NCBI GenBank assembly: GCA_017531625.1
Contig: JAFXKQ010000058.1
Span: 1-36,890, forward strand
DNA length: 36,890 bases
Source: Clostridia bacterium
Lineage (GTDB): Bacteria > Bacillota > Clostridia > Oscillospirales > CAG-382
Reading direction: 5' to 3'
The translations under genes were made by a program, and so were the position numbers. Numbering within the stretch: the stretch's first letter is position 1; the number at the start of each line of letters is the position of its first letter. Under the pieces are notes generated by a model. The model was not told the DNA's origin. It saw only the letters and a list, made by a program, of their open reading frames with translations, and searched no databases. Below, piece by piece: positions 7,519 through 15,549 of this stretch.

Positions 7519-8279
7519 TCTGCAACACCTCCGTTATTTTCAGTTTTTTCTGAGTCTGTGTCCCTTGAATGCTGAACGTAGGGAGCTTCGTACTGTTCAA
7601 CGTGCTCCACATTTATTCCCACTCTGTCGGAAACGATCTTACCGTTTTCGAGGGTGATAACACGCTTTTTGTAGTAGTTTACCAAATCCCAGTCGTGCGT
7701 AACCACGATAACGGTCTTACCCAGCTTGTTTATTCTTACCAAAAGATTGAGAATGTCACGGCTCATTTCGGGGTCCACGTTACCGGTAGGCTCGTCCGCA
7801 ATGATGATCTGCGGGTTATTAGCCAGGGCACGGGCAAAAGCAACCCTCTGCTGTTCACCGCCCGAGAGCTCGTCGGGGAAGCGGTCAGCCTTGTCGGTAA
7901 GCTCCGCAAGGTTCAAAAAATAAGGGACTCTCTTCCTGATAACCGAAACCTTTTCTCCAACGACACGCATGGCAAACGCCACGTTCTCGTAGACGGTCTT
8001 GTTCTTAAACAATCTGAAATCCTGAAAAACAACGCCCATTGTACGCCTGAGATAAGGAATCTTCCTTGCAGGCATACGGTCGAGTCTGAAATTGTTGACG
8101 GTGAGACGTCCGCTTGTAATGCGTTCTTCACGGAGCAAAAGCTTTGTAAGAGTGGTCTTACCTGCGCCCGAGCGTCCGACTATAAAAACGAACTCGCCGT
8201 CTTCGATGCGAAGGCTCACTCGGTCAAGAGCCTCCGTGCCGTTTGGGTAGGCCATTGAAACGTCCTGGAATTCAATCAT
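7515..8279 (-). CDS. ftsE: Cell division ATP-binding protein FtsE
   Basis: This 254-residue ABC ATPase has Walker [10 protein letters not shown] (about 34-42), the signature LSGGEQQR, Walker [11 protein letters not shown] and the H-loop VVTHDWDLV. It works in the cytoplasm as the motor of FtsEX during division. About 25 residues extend beyond the usual FtsE length at the C-terminus and are polar ([15 protein letters not shown]). The ATG is preceded by GAGG at a rather long spacing. It is the first gene of the minus-strand run ftsE-ftsX-M23-S41-greA-lysS. Confidence 0.96.
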   Translation of the reverse strand: MIEFQDVSMAYPNGTEALDRVSLRIEDGEFVFIVGRSGAGKTTLTKLLLREERITSGRLTVNNFRLDRMPARKIPYLRRTMGVVFQDFRLFKNKTVYENVAFAMRVVGEKVSVIRKRVPYFLNLAELTDKADRFPDELSGGEQQRVAFARALANNPQIIIADEPTGNVDPEMSRDILNLLVRINKLGKTVIVVTHDWDLVNYYKKRVITLENGKIVSDRVGINVEHVEQYEAPYVQHSRDTDSEKTENNGGVAE

Positions 8280-8493
8280 CTTTCAAATTACCTCAAAAAA
8301 ACAGCCTGTAAATAAAACCAAGATTGCATCAAAGCTCCCCAAAAGAACTTTCCGGGAAGCTCGGAATCAACAAGTGATTGCACGTAATTAAACGTAACAA
8401 ATGTCTGCTTAAATCAAATCTGTAACAACTCAGTAAGGTGTGCGTCTGAGAAAAACTCACCCGGCCGACGCAACCAACCGCAGCGTTACCTCA
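8280..8493 (-). other. Leader region upstream of ftsE
   Basis: This 214-nt gap holds an imperfect hairpin just after the regulator gene (GCGTC and GACGC arms near 8442-8476) that may end its transcript. A second 8-bp stem at about 8334-8362 (AGCTTCCC with GGGGAGCT, minus strand) is also present. No clear consensus promoter was found, although ftsE probably starts its operon here. Confidence 0.4.
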
Positions 8494-9582
8494 TCAGCCC
8501 GTAAACGCAAGAGAGGGCTTAGCCTGAACGTACTTTTTAACCATGAGTGCAACCTTAAAGGTGATGGCATGCTCAAACTCTCTTAAATCAAGACCTGTGA
8601 GCTTCTTGATTTTTTCAAGACGGTAAACCAAGGTGTTTCTGTGAACGAAAAGCTTACGGCTGGTTTCGGACACGTTGAGGTTGTTCTCAAAGAACGCCTG
8701 AATCGTCACAAGAGTTTCCCTGTCAAGACTGTCAAGAGAGCCTCTCTTGAACACCTCCTGCAAGAACATCTCGCAAAGTGTGGACGGAAGCTGATAAATC
8801 AATCTGCCGATGCCGAGATTTTCGTAATTGATGGTGCTCTTTTCCGGTTCAAAAATGCTTCCTACGCTGATGGCAACCTGAGAATCCTTGTAAGAGCGTG
8901 CAAGGTCCTTTATGTTAGAAACGGTAGTGCCGATGCCGACAACCACTTTAAGCAGGAATTCGCTGGAAGCGGTGTCAACAATGTCCTTTGCAATGGACTC
9001 AATGTTTTTAAGTTCGGAAGCGTTCTTCATCTCTTTGACGAGAACAACATCATTTTCACCGACGCTGATAACGTAATCACGGTTCTTGTCCGGGAACATG
9101 TTCTGCACCACATCAAAGGGGATAATGTCACCCTTGTTGATGAAACGGATAAGGAACACAACACGATTCACTTCGTTGTCAAAATGAAGCTCCTTGGACT
9201 TAATGTAAATGTCGCCGGGAAGGATGTTGTCAAGAATGATGTTCTTTATAAAATTGGTCTTATCGTACTTTTCATCATAAAGGGTTTTTATGTTTGAGAG
9301 GGAAACAGAAAGAAGCTGTGACGTGCTCTTTGCAAGCTCGTCCTCGCCTTCAACAAAAACAATGTATTCAATGTGAGCATGAGAACCAATGGGCTTGTAG
9401 GTGTAGCCGTTAAAAGCAACGCTGTCAAAGGAATAGGAAATCTCCTCAACCGCGTCACGTCTAACCTCGCCTATCCTGGTAAGTTGCGAACAGGCAATAA
9501 CAGTACCACGGTCGTCAATAACGCCAATCATGCGGTTAACGGCGTCTTTCATCTGATAAATCAAACCTTGAAATAACTTCAT
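8494..9582 (-). CDS. PucR/CdaR-family transcriptional regulator
   Basis: The protein has 362 residues. The C-terminus (about 300-355) is a PucR-type helix-turn-helix: FFENNLNVSETSRKLFVHRNTLVYRLEKI followed by TGLDLREFEHAITFKVAL. The middle (about 130-260) resembles the GGDEF-like or GAF-like ligand module of CdaR regulators, and the N-terminus has a short PAS-like part (MIGVIDDRGTVIACSQ). Such proteins are usually one-component regulators of catabolic genes. The target is not evident; the gene lies between ftsE and a DUF1292 gene. It has a sigma-A promoter 180 nt upstream and thus a long leader. GAGG abuts the ATG, so translation initiation may be weak. Confidence 0.85.
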   Translation of the reverse strand: MKLFQGLIYQMKDAVNRMIGVIDDRGTVIACSQLTRIGEVRRDAVEEISYSFDSVAFNGYTYKPIGSHAHIEYIVFVEGEDELAKSTSQLLSVSLSNIKTLYDEKYDKTNFIKNIILDNILPGDIYIKSKELHFDNEVNRVVFLIRFINKGDIIPFDVVQNMFPDKNRDYVISVGENDVVLVKEMKNASELKNIESIAKDIVDTASSEFLLKVVVGIGTTVSNIKDLARSYKDSQVAISVGSIFEPEKSTINYENLGIGRLIYQLPSTLCEMFLQEVFKRGSLDSLDRETLVTIQAFFENNLNVSETSRKLFVHRNTLVYRLEKIKKLTGLDLREFEHAITFKVALMVKKYVQAKPSLAFTG

Positions 9583-9764
9583 ACCTCAAATTCCGTCCTT
9601 GCATTCGTCACACAAATACGGATTCTCTATCCAAAGCATTGCAACCCAAACCAAACTTCAAATCACAAAGGTTCCGGTGCAGAATCGGCAAACTGCTGCG
9701 AATACCGAATCCCCAACAATCGGGAAACAACTAAGGGAAGTTCACCCCTCGTCACCCGATTAGT

Positions 9765-9793
9765 ATTATAAACGATTGCTCCCGAATTTTCAA
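9765..9793 (-). promoter_or_regulatory. Sigma-A promoter of the PucR-type regulator
   Basis: On the minus strand TTGAAA (9788-9793) and TATAAT (9765-9770) are separated by exactly 17 nt. Confidence 0.85.
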
Positions 9794-9942
9794 GTACTTT
9801 TGCGTAATTCTAACAAAAAAATTCTCAAAAATTTGTTGCTTTTAACTCTTTTTTACCACTAAAACCCATAAAGAATCAGTTAGAGGCGCAAAAATTGTCG
9901 AAAACTTCCTCTGTGAACGGATTATTTTTTGTACAAAACGCC

Positions 9943-9971
9943 TTGACTTTTAGATAGGATTTTGATAGAAT
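9943..9971 (+). promoter_or_regulatory. Sigma-A promoter of the DUF1292 gene
   Basis: TTGACT (9943-9948) and TAGAAT (9966-9971) are separated by 17 nt. The transcript would begin near 9978, just before a GGGGG-CAT-CCCCC hairpin at 9984-9996. Confidence 0.85.
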
Positions 9972-10055
9972 ACCTTTACAGTCGGGGGCATCCCCCAACC
10001 AACATATTTTTCTAAAAGGAGGGCGCGGCGGAGCAGTCCGTTTGCGTATCATACG

Positions 10056-10382
10056 ATGACCGATAATCACGACAACATTAACGAGCTTCCGGAAGAAGTT
10101 GAAACTTGCGTTCTTGTGGACGAAGACGGAAACGAAAGCGTTTTTGAATTGATTGGCGAGCTTGAAATCGACGGCGCAGAGTATCTTGCGTTTATGCCCA
10201 TTGAAAGTGACGATTGCGAGTACGTTATTCTTAAGAAAGAGCGTGATGAGAACGGCGAGGAAACTCTTGTAACCATCGACGACGATGACGAGTTTGAGCG
10301 TGTTGCCGAGGAGTTTGAGGACCGCCTCATGGATGAGCTTGACCTTGACGAGCTTGACGGCGACAACGAGGACGACGACTAA
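10056..10382 (+). CDS. DUF1292 protein (YrzB-like)
   Basis: This 108-residue acidic protein has the DUF1292 core: VLVDEDGNESVFELIGELEIDGAEYLAFMP followed by EYVILKKERDENGEETLVTIDDDDEFERVAEEF. The C-terminal tail is almost entirely Asp/Glu. The family is widespread in Firmicutes (B. subtilis YrzB) and has no assigned function. The best Shine-Dalgarno match, AAGGAGGG at 10015-10022, is about 33 nt before this ATG, with no in-frame start nearer to it, so translation may use the weaker GGAG near 10030. Its promoter is well defined. A structured RNA follows directly. Confidence 0.85.
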   Translation: MTDNHDNINELPEEVETCVLVDEDGNESVFELIGELEIDGAEYLAFMPIESDDCEYVILKKERDENGEETLVTIDDDDEFERVAEEFEDRLMDELDLDELDGDNEDDD

Positions 10383-10444
10383 AACGGGGCCTATCTTCCC
10401 CCTTTTGTCTTGAATTAACCGTTACTGCGAAAAAAGTACTCCTG

Positions 10445-10702
10445 CTTGATTCGTGTTGTTCCCGTGTAAAAACCCACATTAACGAAGAGGAGCCTGGGCT
10501 TCTTATTTCGGGAATGCAGACCTCCCATACCTGCGCTGCTTTAGTCACCGCGGAGTATGGACGTTGGGAGCGCAAAGAATAAGAGAGGGCACCTACCTGC
10601 ACAGAGCAGGGTTTCGTTCACGGGCCACGGTCCGGTGGGAGAGCTTAGTTTTCAAAACGTATTTAAAAGAGCTTTGCGAAAACGTTCCGCAAAGCTCTTT
10701 TC
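10445..10702 (+). ncRNA. ssrS: Probable 6S RNA (SsrS-like)
   Basis: No gene fits this 328-nt gap, but it folds as a long imperfect hairpin. CTTATT (10502-10507) pairs with AATAAG (10578-10583), CTCC with GGAG (10566-10570), CCATAC (10525-10530) with GTATGG (10555-10560), and CTGCG with CGCGG at the tip. A closing helix AACGAA (10481-10486)/TTCGTT (10613-10618) and CCCGTG/CACGGG flanks a large internal bubble. The 3' side of the bubble holds a small hairpin, CCTGC-ACAGA-GCAGG (10596-10610), and the GAGGGCACCTACCT stretch I associate with Firmicutes 6S RNA. That is the plan of 6S RNA, which binds the housekeeping RNA polymerase holoenzyme. The mature ends are uncertain (about 10450-10640, or to the terminator). 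Another structured RNA cannot be excluded. Confidence 0.6.
10668..10702. terminator. Strong bidirectional terminator
   Basis: AGAGCTTTGCG (10668-10678) pairs with CGCAAAGCTCT (10688-10698), followed by a T-run. On the minus strand it also ends in T residues, so it probably ends both the RNA gene and the convergent lipoprotein gene. Confidence 0.9.
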
Positions 10703-10710
10703 TGTTTCTG

Positions 10711-11547
10711 TTAAGAGTTCAAATCTAAATTTTCGATACGAATTGAAGCTATTATGTCCTCAATCCACCCAGAGCTTTCTGCGATAGCTTGGTTATGGCA
10801 TCTCGCTACCACCTCAAACAGAAATCCCTCGTACTCAAAGCTCATCAAAAACACTTTGTACGGGTTTTCAGCCCTCGTCTTTGTTTTTGTGTAATACTTT
10901 CCGTATTCAAACTCGCCTTCGCCCGTTATGTACTCCTCACTGCTTTGTGCAATTACGCTGTCGGAGAGCTTTTTCCCTTCTGTTATGGTTACACTTATGC
11001 TGGGATAACCCTCTGTCTTGTTGTAAAGCAGATAGGAAAACTTTGTCTCCTTCGGCCAATAGCAAGTAAATGTATCAGGATAGGCAAAATCTAAGGAAAC
11101 AATCAAGGGCAATTCTTCTCTTATGTCAAAGGTTTTATAAAGCACGTCCGTTTCTCTTATGGGCTTATCTCTTGCCTCAACCTTAGCCTTTTCGTTAATC
11201 AGAAAGCTCTTTATTTCGTTATAAAAAGCCTCTGTATACAAATCTCCGCCTTTTTCGTGCGGAATTTTGTAACTGCCAAGCTCATAGTACCAAAGGGGTG
11301 GTAAACAGCCCGAATAGCCGTATAACAAGCCCTTTTTATCCGTGTCGTCTCCGTAGCATTCGCCGTAATCGTCAAATCCCTCGGCGTAGTAATAATCCAC
11401 TCTATAAGAGGTGTCTTCATAAGAGGTTTCTTCGTTTTCGCTTACGGCATCGGAAGGCACAAGACTCTCGTTGTCCGTTTTGCCTTCACAAGCACACAAG
11501 CCGAAAACAAAGACAAAAGCTAACAATAAACAAAACAATTTTTTCAC
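10711..11547 (-). CDS. Lipoprotein of unknown function
   Basis: The protein has 278 residues and starts at GTG, with AGGAGG 7 nt upstream. The N-terminus is a lipoprotein signal with lipobox LCAC and the acylated Cys20. An acidic linker (EGKTDNESLVPSDAVSENEETS) leads to a secreted domain of about 220 residues, with aromatic-rich mixed alpha/beta sequence and the C-terminal pattern SFEYEGFLFEVVARCH then ESSGWIEDIIASIRIE. I do not recognise the family. It is monocistronic, convergent with the putative 6S RNA, and shares its terminator. Confidence 0.8.
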   Translation of the reverse strand: MKKLFCLLLAFVFVFGLCACEGKTDNESLVPSDAVSENEETSYEDTSYRVDYYYAEGFDDYGECYGDDTDKKGLLYGYSGCLPPLWYYELGSYKIPHEKGGDLYTEAFYNEIKSFLINEKAKVEARDKPIRETDVLYKTFDIREELPLIVSLDFAYPDTFTCYWPKETKFSYLLYNKTEGYPSISVTITEGKKLSDSVIAQSSEEYITGEGEFEYGKYYTKTKTRAENPYKVFLMSFEYEGFLFEVVARCHNQAIAESSGWIEDIIASIRIENLDLNS

Positions 11548-11675
11548 AATTCTACCTCCTACCGCTCTAATCGCAAGGAATCAATCCTATCGTTTATAGC
11601 CGTTTTGCAATCATTACAAAACAGAGAATAATAATTCTCGCAAAGCTCTTTTTTGTCCCGTACGGGCTTTCCTTT

Positions 11676-12788
11676 TTATTGGTTTTTATTTATGTCAATC
11701 ACCACGTATTCGCTCTTTTCGGCGGTTCTCACCGAAAAGCCCCAGCCCGAGATGCCCGATGTAACAACAGCATTAAAATCACCGTCTTTTTTCAAGCCGT
11801 AGTTCATCTCGTTTATGCCGAAAAGCTCCGAAAACTGTCCCAAGGGCCAAATCTGACCTGCGTGGGTGTGTCCCGAAAGCTGTAAATCCACTCCCAGCTC
11901 TGCCGCCGTTTTCAAATCCTTCGGTTGATGATCGAGAAGCAAAACAAACCTTTCCCTGTTAACCTCCGACAAAAGCGTCGAAAGCTCTTTTCTTTCAGAG
12001 CCGAAATGCCCCATGGAGGCGTCATTACGCCCCACAACGCAAAACTCGTTTCCAATCTCCACGCACTCATCTTCAAGAACGGTTATCCCGTTCTTTTCAA
12101 ATTCAGCCTCAATTTCTTCTCCGCCAAAGCCCCTTCCGTTTCTGTAATGACCTCGATCGTGGTTTCCGTAAACAAAGTATGTGCCGTACTTAGTTTCAAC
12201 GCCGCCGAGAACTTCGGCCGCTTTGACCATCTCCGCAAGGCTTGTCCCTTCGTCAAACAAATCTCCTACCAAAACGAAAACGTCGGGATTCTCCGCTTGA
12301 ATCTTTCCGCAGTACTCCTTAAGCTCCGACGAATCAATGGAATTACCCAGATGAAGGTCGGCAATCATCGCCACCCTCAGCTCTACTTCCTTTTCACTCC
12401 GTAGCTCGTAACGTGTTGCGGTGACATGGTTAATGTTCCAAAATCCGTAGAACAGAACACAGGCAGTAACTACAAGCGTAAGCAATCCGCTGGCATAAAG
12501 CTTCAACCGCTTAAAATCCTTCTTAAAATGCTTGACTGCCCTTTCTGCAACCAGATAAACAAAATCCGTAACTGCACCGCAAAGAATCAGCATCAGCACC
12601 GATGACATTCCCACTCCAAAAACGTCGGTAAAAGCCGAGACAAGCAACAAAACCGCCGCCACCGCGGAACAAGAGTAGAGCACCGATTTTTTCTCAACAC
12701 CGAAAAAGCTTAAGATCCGCTTCGCAAGGAAAAAAAGATAAAGCCCGCCAAGCACACCGACCGCCAGGAATAAAGCCACAAAAATCAT
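11676..12788 (-). CDS. Membrane-anchored calcineurin-like metallophosphoesterase (YkuE/YaeI type)
   Basis: The protein has 370 residues, with four hydrophobic helices in residues 1-118 and a metallophosphatase domain after about 135. All metal-binding motifs are intact: Asp144/His146 in ADLHLGN, Asp176 in GDLFDE, Asn209-His210-Asp211 in GNHDRG, His287 in LDHQP, and His307/His309 in SGHTHAGQ. Related proteins hydrolyse phosphoesters or pyrophosphates of envelope lipids such as UDP-diacylglucosamine; the substrate here is unknown. It overlaps the upstream MATE exporter gene by 4 nt, has AGGAGG before its ATG, and is thus translationally coupled to it. Confidence 0.92.
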   Translation of the reverse strand: MIFVALFLAVGVLGGLYLFFLAKRILSFFGVEKKSVLYSCSAVAAVLLLVSAFTDVFGVGMSSVLMLILCGAVTDFVYLVAERAVKHFKKDFKRLKLYASGLLTLVVTACVLFYGFWNINHVTATRYELRSEKEVELRVAMIADLHLGNSIDSSELKEYCGKIQAENPDVFVLVGDLFDEGTSLAEMVKAAEVLGGVETKYGTYFVYGNHDRGHYRNGRGFGGEEIEAEFEKNGITVLEDECVEIGNEFCVVGRNDASMGHFGSERKELSTLLSEVNRERFVLLLDHQPKDLKTAAELGVDLQLSGHTHAGQIWPLGQFSELFGINEMNYGLKKDGDFNAVVTSGISGWGFSVRTAEKSEYVVIDINKNQ

Positions 12789-14158
12789 AACGCCTCCTGT
12801 TCTAACCTCAGCTTTCTAAGGTCCACGGCGAAAACCGCCGTCACAACCACAGCAGAAACAACCCAAATCACCGGTTCCGCAATGCAAATCCCGATGTAAC
12901 CGAGATAAGGCGCAAACAAAGTCGCGGCAACAAATTTAAGAACCAATTCAATAGCTCCCGAAACGATGGGAACAGCCTTTTTACCAAGGCCCTGCAAAGC
13001 GCTTCTGAACACGAAAAGCAGATTCAGAACAAAGAAGAACGGAAGGTTTATGCGCATGTACATAACAGCCTCCGAAATGATTTGCTCATCCGTCGAAGCG
13101 GTAAGCATTTCCGCAAGCTCCGCACCGAAAAGGTAAATCACCGCCACGCCCAACGCCGACCATAAAGAACCCGCAATCAGAGTGCTCTTAATGCCTGAAG
13201 TAATGCGTTCATAACGCTTTGCACCGTAGTTCTGACCCACAAAAGTGGCAGCCGCAGTACCAAGGGTGCTGAGCGGAAGCATAAACAGCCCGTCCAAACG
13301 TCTTGCGGCACCCGTAGCTGTAATGGTGGCTTTGTCGAAACCGTTAATCGCTCTTTGAAGCGCAAACGAACCGAGAGAAACAAGTGAGCTGATCAAGCCC
13401 ATGGACAAGCCCATCAAAGCAAGCTCGGAGAAAAGCGGCGCCTCTAAACGAAAATCTCCCTTTTTGACATGAAGCTCAGGCCGCTTTTTCCAAATGTAAG
13501 AAAAAACAAGAACCACCGAAACCGCCTGAGCGCAAACCGTAGCGAGGGCGATTCCGCCCACGTTCATTCCCAGCCCCTTTACAAAAAACAAATCAAGACC
13601 CACGTTAAGCAACGAAGTAAAAATCAAGAAAACAAGAGGTGTCCTGCTGTCGCCTACCGCACGCAGAACGCTCGCCCCCATGTTGTAGAGAATTGTGGTT
13701 ATTATTCCCCCAATTATGATGGAAATGTACGAATAAGCCTCACCGTAAAGCGTCTCAGGCACATCTATAAGACTCATCAAGGAATCCAACAACAAAAGAC
13801 CGAGGGCAGTAAAAACCGCCGCTGTTGCAAGATTTATCAACAGCATGTGGGCAACAGCTTTACGCATGCGCTCCATGTTCTTCGCACCGAAAAGACGGGT
13901 AACCACGATGGCGCTGCCGTTGTTCATTCCGTTTGCCATTCCGATTATTACGCCGTAAATGCTGCCCGTTGCGGAAATTGCCGCAAGAGCGTCTTCCCCG
14001 AGGGTTTCTCCGGAAATCCGCATGTCTGCAAGATTGTAAAATTGCTGAAAGAGGTTGCCAAGCAAAATCGGCAACGCAAACAGTATGATAACCTTAAAAG
14101 GATTTCCAACTGTCATGTCGCCCCGCTTTGAAAGGGGCATTTTTTTCACTTCGGTCAT
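12785..14158 (-). CDS. MATE-family efflux transporter
   Basis: This 457-residue protein has about 12 membrane helices arranged as two homologous halves, the normal MATE size. Typical segments include PILLGNLFQQFYNLADMRISG near the N-terminus, VVTRLFGAKNMERMRKA, and GQNYGAKRYERI in the second half. MATE proteins export cationic drugs or metabolites using Na+ or H+ gradients; the substrate cannot be read from sequence. A consensus promoter lies 100 nt upstream, and a hairpin TTGCG-CTTGCT-CGCAA is in the leader. It is coupled to a metallophosphoesterase downstream. Confidence 0.94.
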   Translation of the reverse strand: MTEVKKMPLSKRGDMTVGNPFKVIILFALPILLGNLFQQFYNLADMRISGETLGEDALAAISATGSIYGVIIGMANGMNNGSAIVVTRLFGAKNMERMRKAVAHMLLINLATAAVFTALGLLLLDSLMSLIDVPETLYGEAYSYISIIIGGIITTILYNMGASVLRAVGDSRTPLVFLIFTSLLNVGLDLFFVKGLGMNVGGIALATVCAQAVSVVLVFSYIWKKRPELHVKKGDFRLEAPLFSELALMGLSMGLISSLVSLGSFALQRAINGFDKATITATGAARRLDGLFMLPLSTLGTAAATFVGQNYGAKRYERITSGIKSTLIAGSLWSALGVAVIYLFGAELAEMLTASTDEQIISEAVMYMRINLPFFFVLNLLFVFRSALQGLGKKAVPIVSGAIELVLKFVAATLFAPYLGYIGICIAEPVIWVVSAVVVTAVFAVDLRKLRLEQEAL

Positions 14159-14257
14159 TCTTGTTTTCCCCAGCTATTCAATAAAATAAAACTTGCGAGC
14201 AAGCGCAAATCAACGAGGGCCTTTGGTTTAAACAGCCACTCCTTTTCAACAGAGCAA

Positions 14258-14286
14258 ATTATAAACCACATTAAAGCGTTTGTCAA
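14258..14286 (-). promoter_or_regulatory. Consensus sigma-A promoter of the MATE-phosphoesterase operon
   Basis: TTGACA (14281-14286) and TATAAT (14258-14263) on the minus strand are separated by 17 nt, a perfect match to consensus. The promoter abuts the 3' end of the upstream sporulation gene. Confidence 0.9.
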
Positions 14287-14290
14287 CAAA

Positions 14291-15193
14291 TCACAAAAAA
14301 AGACTTGCCCCTAAGCCCATTACAGCACACTGGAAAATTTTAGAGAGGAAATAAGGCTTCAAAGACAGTTTACTCTCAACCGCCGAAACTACCTGACAGT
14401 GTACACAAAGCCCCGACCATCCGAGAAGCAGAGCGCAATCCCTTAAAGCTCCCACTCCTCCCCTCTCGGCACAAAGACTTATTCCGCTCGAAAACTCAAA
14501 GAACCCCCGCAAAAGCGGACTTGAAAACCACGGGAAAGTCTCAACCGCAAGGGCTCCCACCACCCCAAAAACCACGATGAATGAACAAATTCCAAGCATC
14601 GTCATCCCGCTGTCGGTTACCGCCTTAACAAAGCTCTTAGCTTTTACGGTTCTTTCCGCACCCTTGATGCTCCCTCTCTCCCCTCTCGAGAAAAGCACAA
14701 GCTTAAAAACCGCGGCGCAACAAATCGCCGAGAACAGTTGTAGAACCAAAAGCTTTACCCCAATCATCTTGCAAGAAAACAGATTTTGCCCCACGAAACC
14801 CACCACAAAAGAAGCGCTCGCATTGTTAGAAAAACAAAGGAGGTACTCTGCCTCTCGCTTTCTAAGCTTTCCTTGATCGTAGAGCGCAGTACAAACCCTC
14901 GCACCCAATGGGAAACCGCCCAAAGCCCCTAAAATCAGCAAAGAAATCTCCGTGCCGTAAAAAGGTATCCTCCGACAGATACGCATAAAAAGCGGAGAAG
15001 AACAAACCAAATCCGAAAAAACCAGAAACAAAAAAAGAGACGGCACAATTCGCCTTGCGCAAAATCCGAGGTAATCAAAGACAAATTTCTCTGCCTCTCT
15101 GCTTCGAACAAACAAAAGAGCCGTCACCGCAAGACTTACCGCAAAGAGCATCTTTTCCGAGGCATCGTGAAATGCAAATTTTTTCTTATTCAA
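14291..15193 (-). CDS. YlbJ-like sporulation integral membrane protein
   Basis: This polytopic membrane protein of about 300 residues has the YlbJ/nucleoside-recognition signature in its first half: GALGGFPLGARVCTALYD, then REAEYLLCFSNNASASFVVGF. In B. subtilis YlbJ is made in the mother cell and is needed for heat-resistant spores. The divergent neighbours yqfC and yqfD are also mother-cell sporulation genes, which supports the call. The protein is shorter and more diverged than typical YlbJ (about 400 residues). I prefer the TTG start 10 nt after GGAGG; a GTG at 15202 would add three residues but lies only 1 nt from the site. Confidence 0.75.
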   Translation of the reverse strand: MNKKKFAFHDASEKMLFAVSLAVTALLFVRSREAEKFVFDYLGFCARRIVPSLFLFLVFSDLVCSSPLFMRICRRIPFYGTEISLLILGALGGFPLGARVCTALYDQGKLRKREAEYLLCFSNNASASFVVGFVGQNLFSCKMIGVKLLVLQLFSAICCAAVFKLVLFSRGERGSIKGAERTVKAKSFVKAVTDSGMTMLGICSFIVVFGVVGALAVETFPWFSSPLLRGFFEFSSGISLCAERGGVGALRDCALLLGWSGLCVHCQVVSAVESKLSLKPYFLSKIFQCAVMGLGASLFL

Positions 15194-15232
15194 GTGCAAC
15201 ACTCCTCCAAAAACAATGTATTTAAAGCCTTA

Positions 15233-15261
15233 GAATTTTTAGAACAGCAAAGGCATATAAA
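15233..15261 (+). promoter_or_regulatory. Possible sigma-E promoter for yqfCD
   Basis: GAATTTT (15233-15239) and CATATAAA (15254-15261) with a 14-nt spacer resemble the mother-cell sigma-E consensus (GAATATT, 14-15 nt, CATACAAT). yqfC and yqfD belong to the sigma-E regulon in B. subtilis. The match is imperfect. Confidence 0.45.
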
Positions 15262-15282
15262 TTGTTTTGGGAGGTGAGCTGT

Positions 15283-15549
15283 GTGTCAGACTTACTGAAA
15301 TCGGGCAAAGAAGCGGTTTTGCCTTGCTACTTTGAACTTAGAGGGCGCAAAGAAATGCTAATCGACGGCTTTGAATCCCTTGTGGGTTACGACGAAAAGG
15401 AAATCCGCTTTATTTGCGGGGGCTACCTCGTAAAGGTGCAGGGAAACGGCTTAAAACTGGAGTTTCTGAATGACGGCAAAGCGGTTCTCCGAGGAATTCT
15501 GGACAGTTTTGAGTTCTCGGGCAAGGGGGAAAAGAATTGCAGAGAATAA
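15283..15549 (+). CDS. yqfC: Sporulation protein YqfC
   Basis: This small 88-residue protein matches the YabP/YqfC family, with the pattern YFELRGRKEMLIDGFESLVGYDEKEIRF ending in LRGILDSFEF. I chose the GTG at 15283 because GGGAGGTGAG lies 5-6 nt upstream; a TTG at 15262 would place the ribosome binding site inside the gene. It overlaps yqfD by 13 nt, the conserved order in sporulating Firmicutes. It is expected in the mother cell under sigma-E; the molecular role is not known. Confidence 0.88.
   Translation: MSDLLKSGKEAVLPCYFELRGRKEMLIDGFESLVGYDEKEIRFICGGYLVKVQGNGLKLEFLNDGKAVLRGILDSFEFSGKGEKNCRE

Larger units (their letters stand above)
9583..10055. other. Divergent promoter region and long leader, no gene
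   Basis: The region separates the PucR-type regulator (minus) from the DUF1292 gene (plus). It holds two outward-facing sigma-A promoters (9765-9793 minus and 9943-9971 plus) about 150 bp apart. The minus transcript has an untranslated leader of about 180 nt with no riboswitch I can recognise. The plus leader starts with a GC-rich hairpin (9984-9996). Confidence 0.7.

Noticed and set aside
10404-10418. A 15-nt sequence (TTTGTCTTGAATTAA) shared with 35545-35559
   Set aside because: One exact 15-mer pair is not surprising in 37 kb of fairly AT-rich DNA, and the contexts and orientations relative to genes differ.
10445-10702. RNase P RNA or SRP RNA instead of 6S RNA
   Set aside because: The GAGGAGCC stretch only superficially resembles RNase P, the length is too short, and the SRP apical GGAAG-type loop is absent.
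11639-11652. Second copy of CGCAAAGCTCTTTT (also at 10688-10701)
   Set aside because: It looks like a remnant or chance copy of a terminator arm; the matching arm is absent here, so no stem forms.
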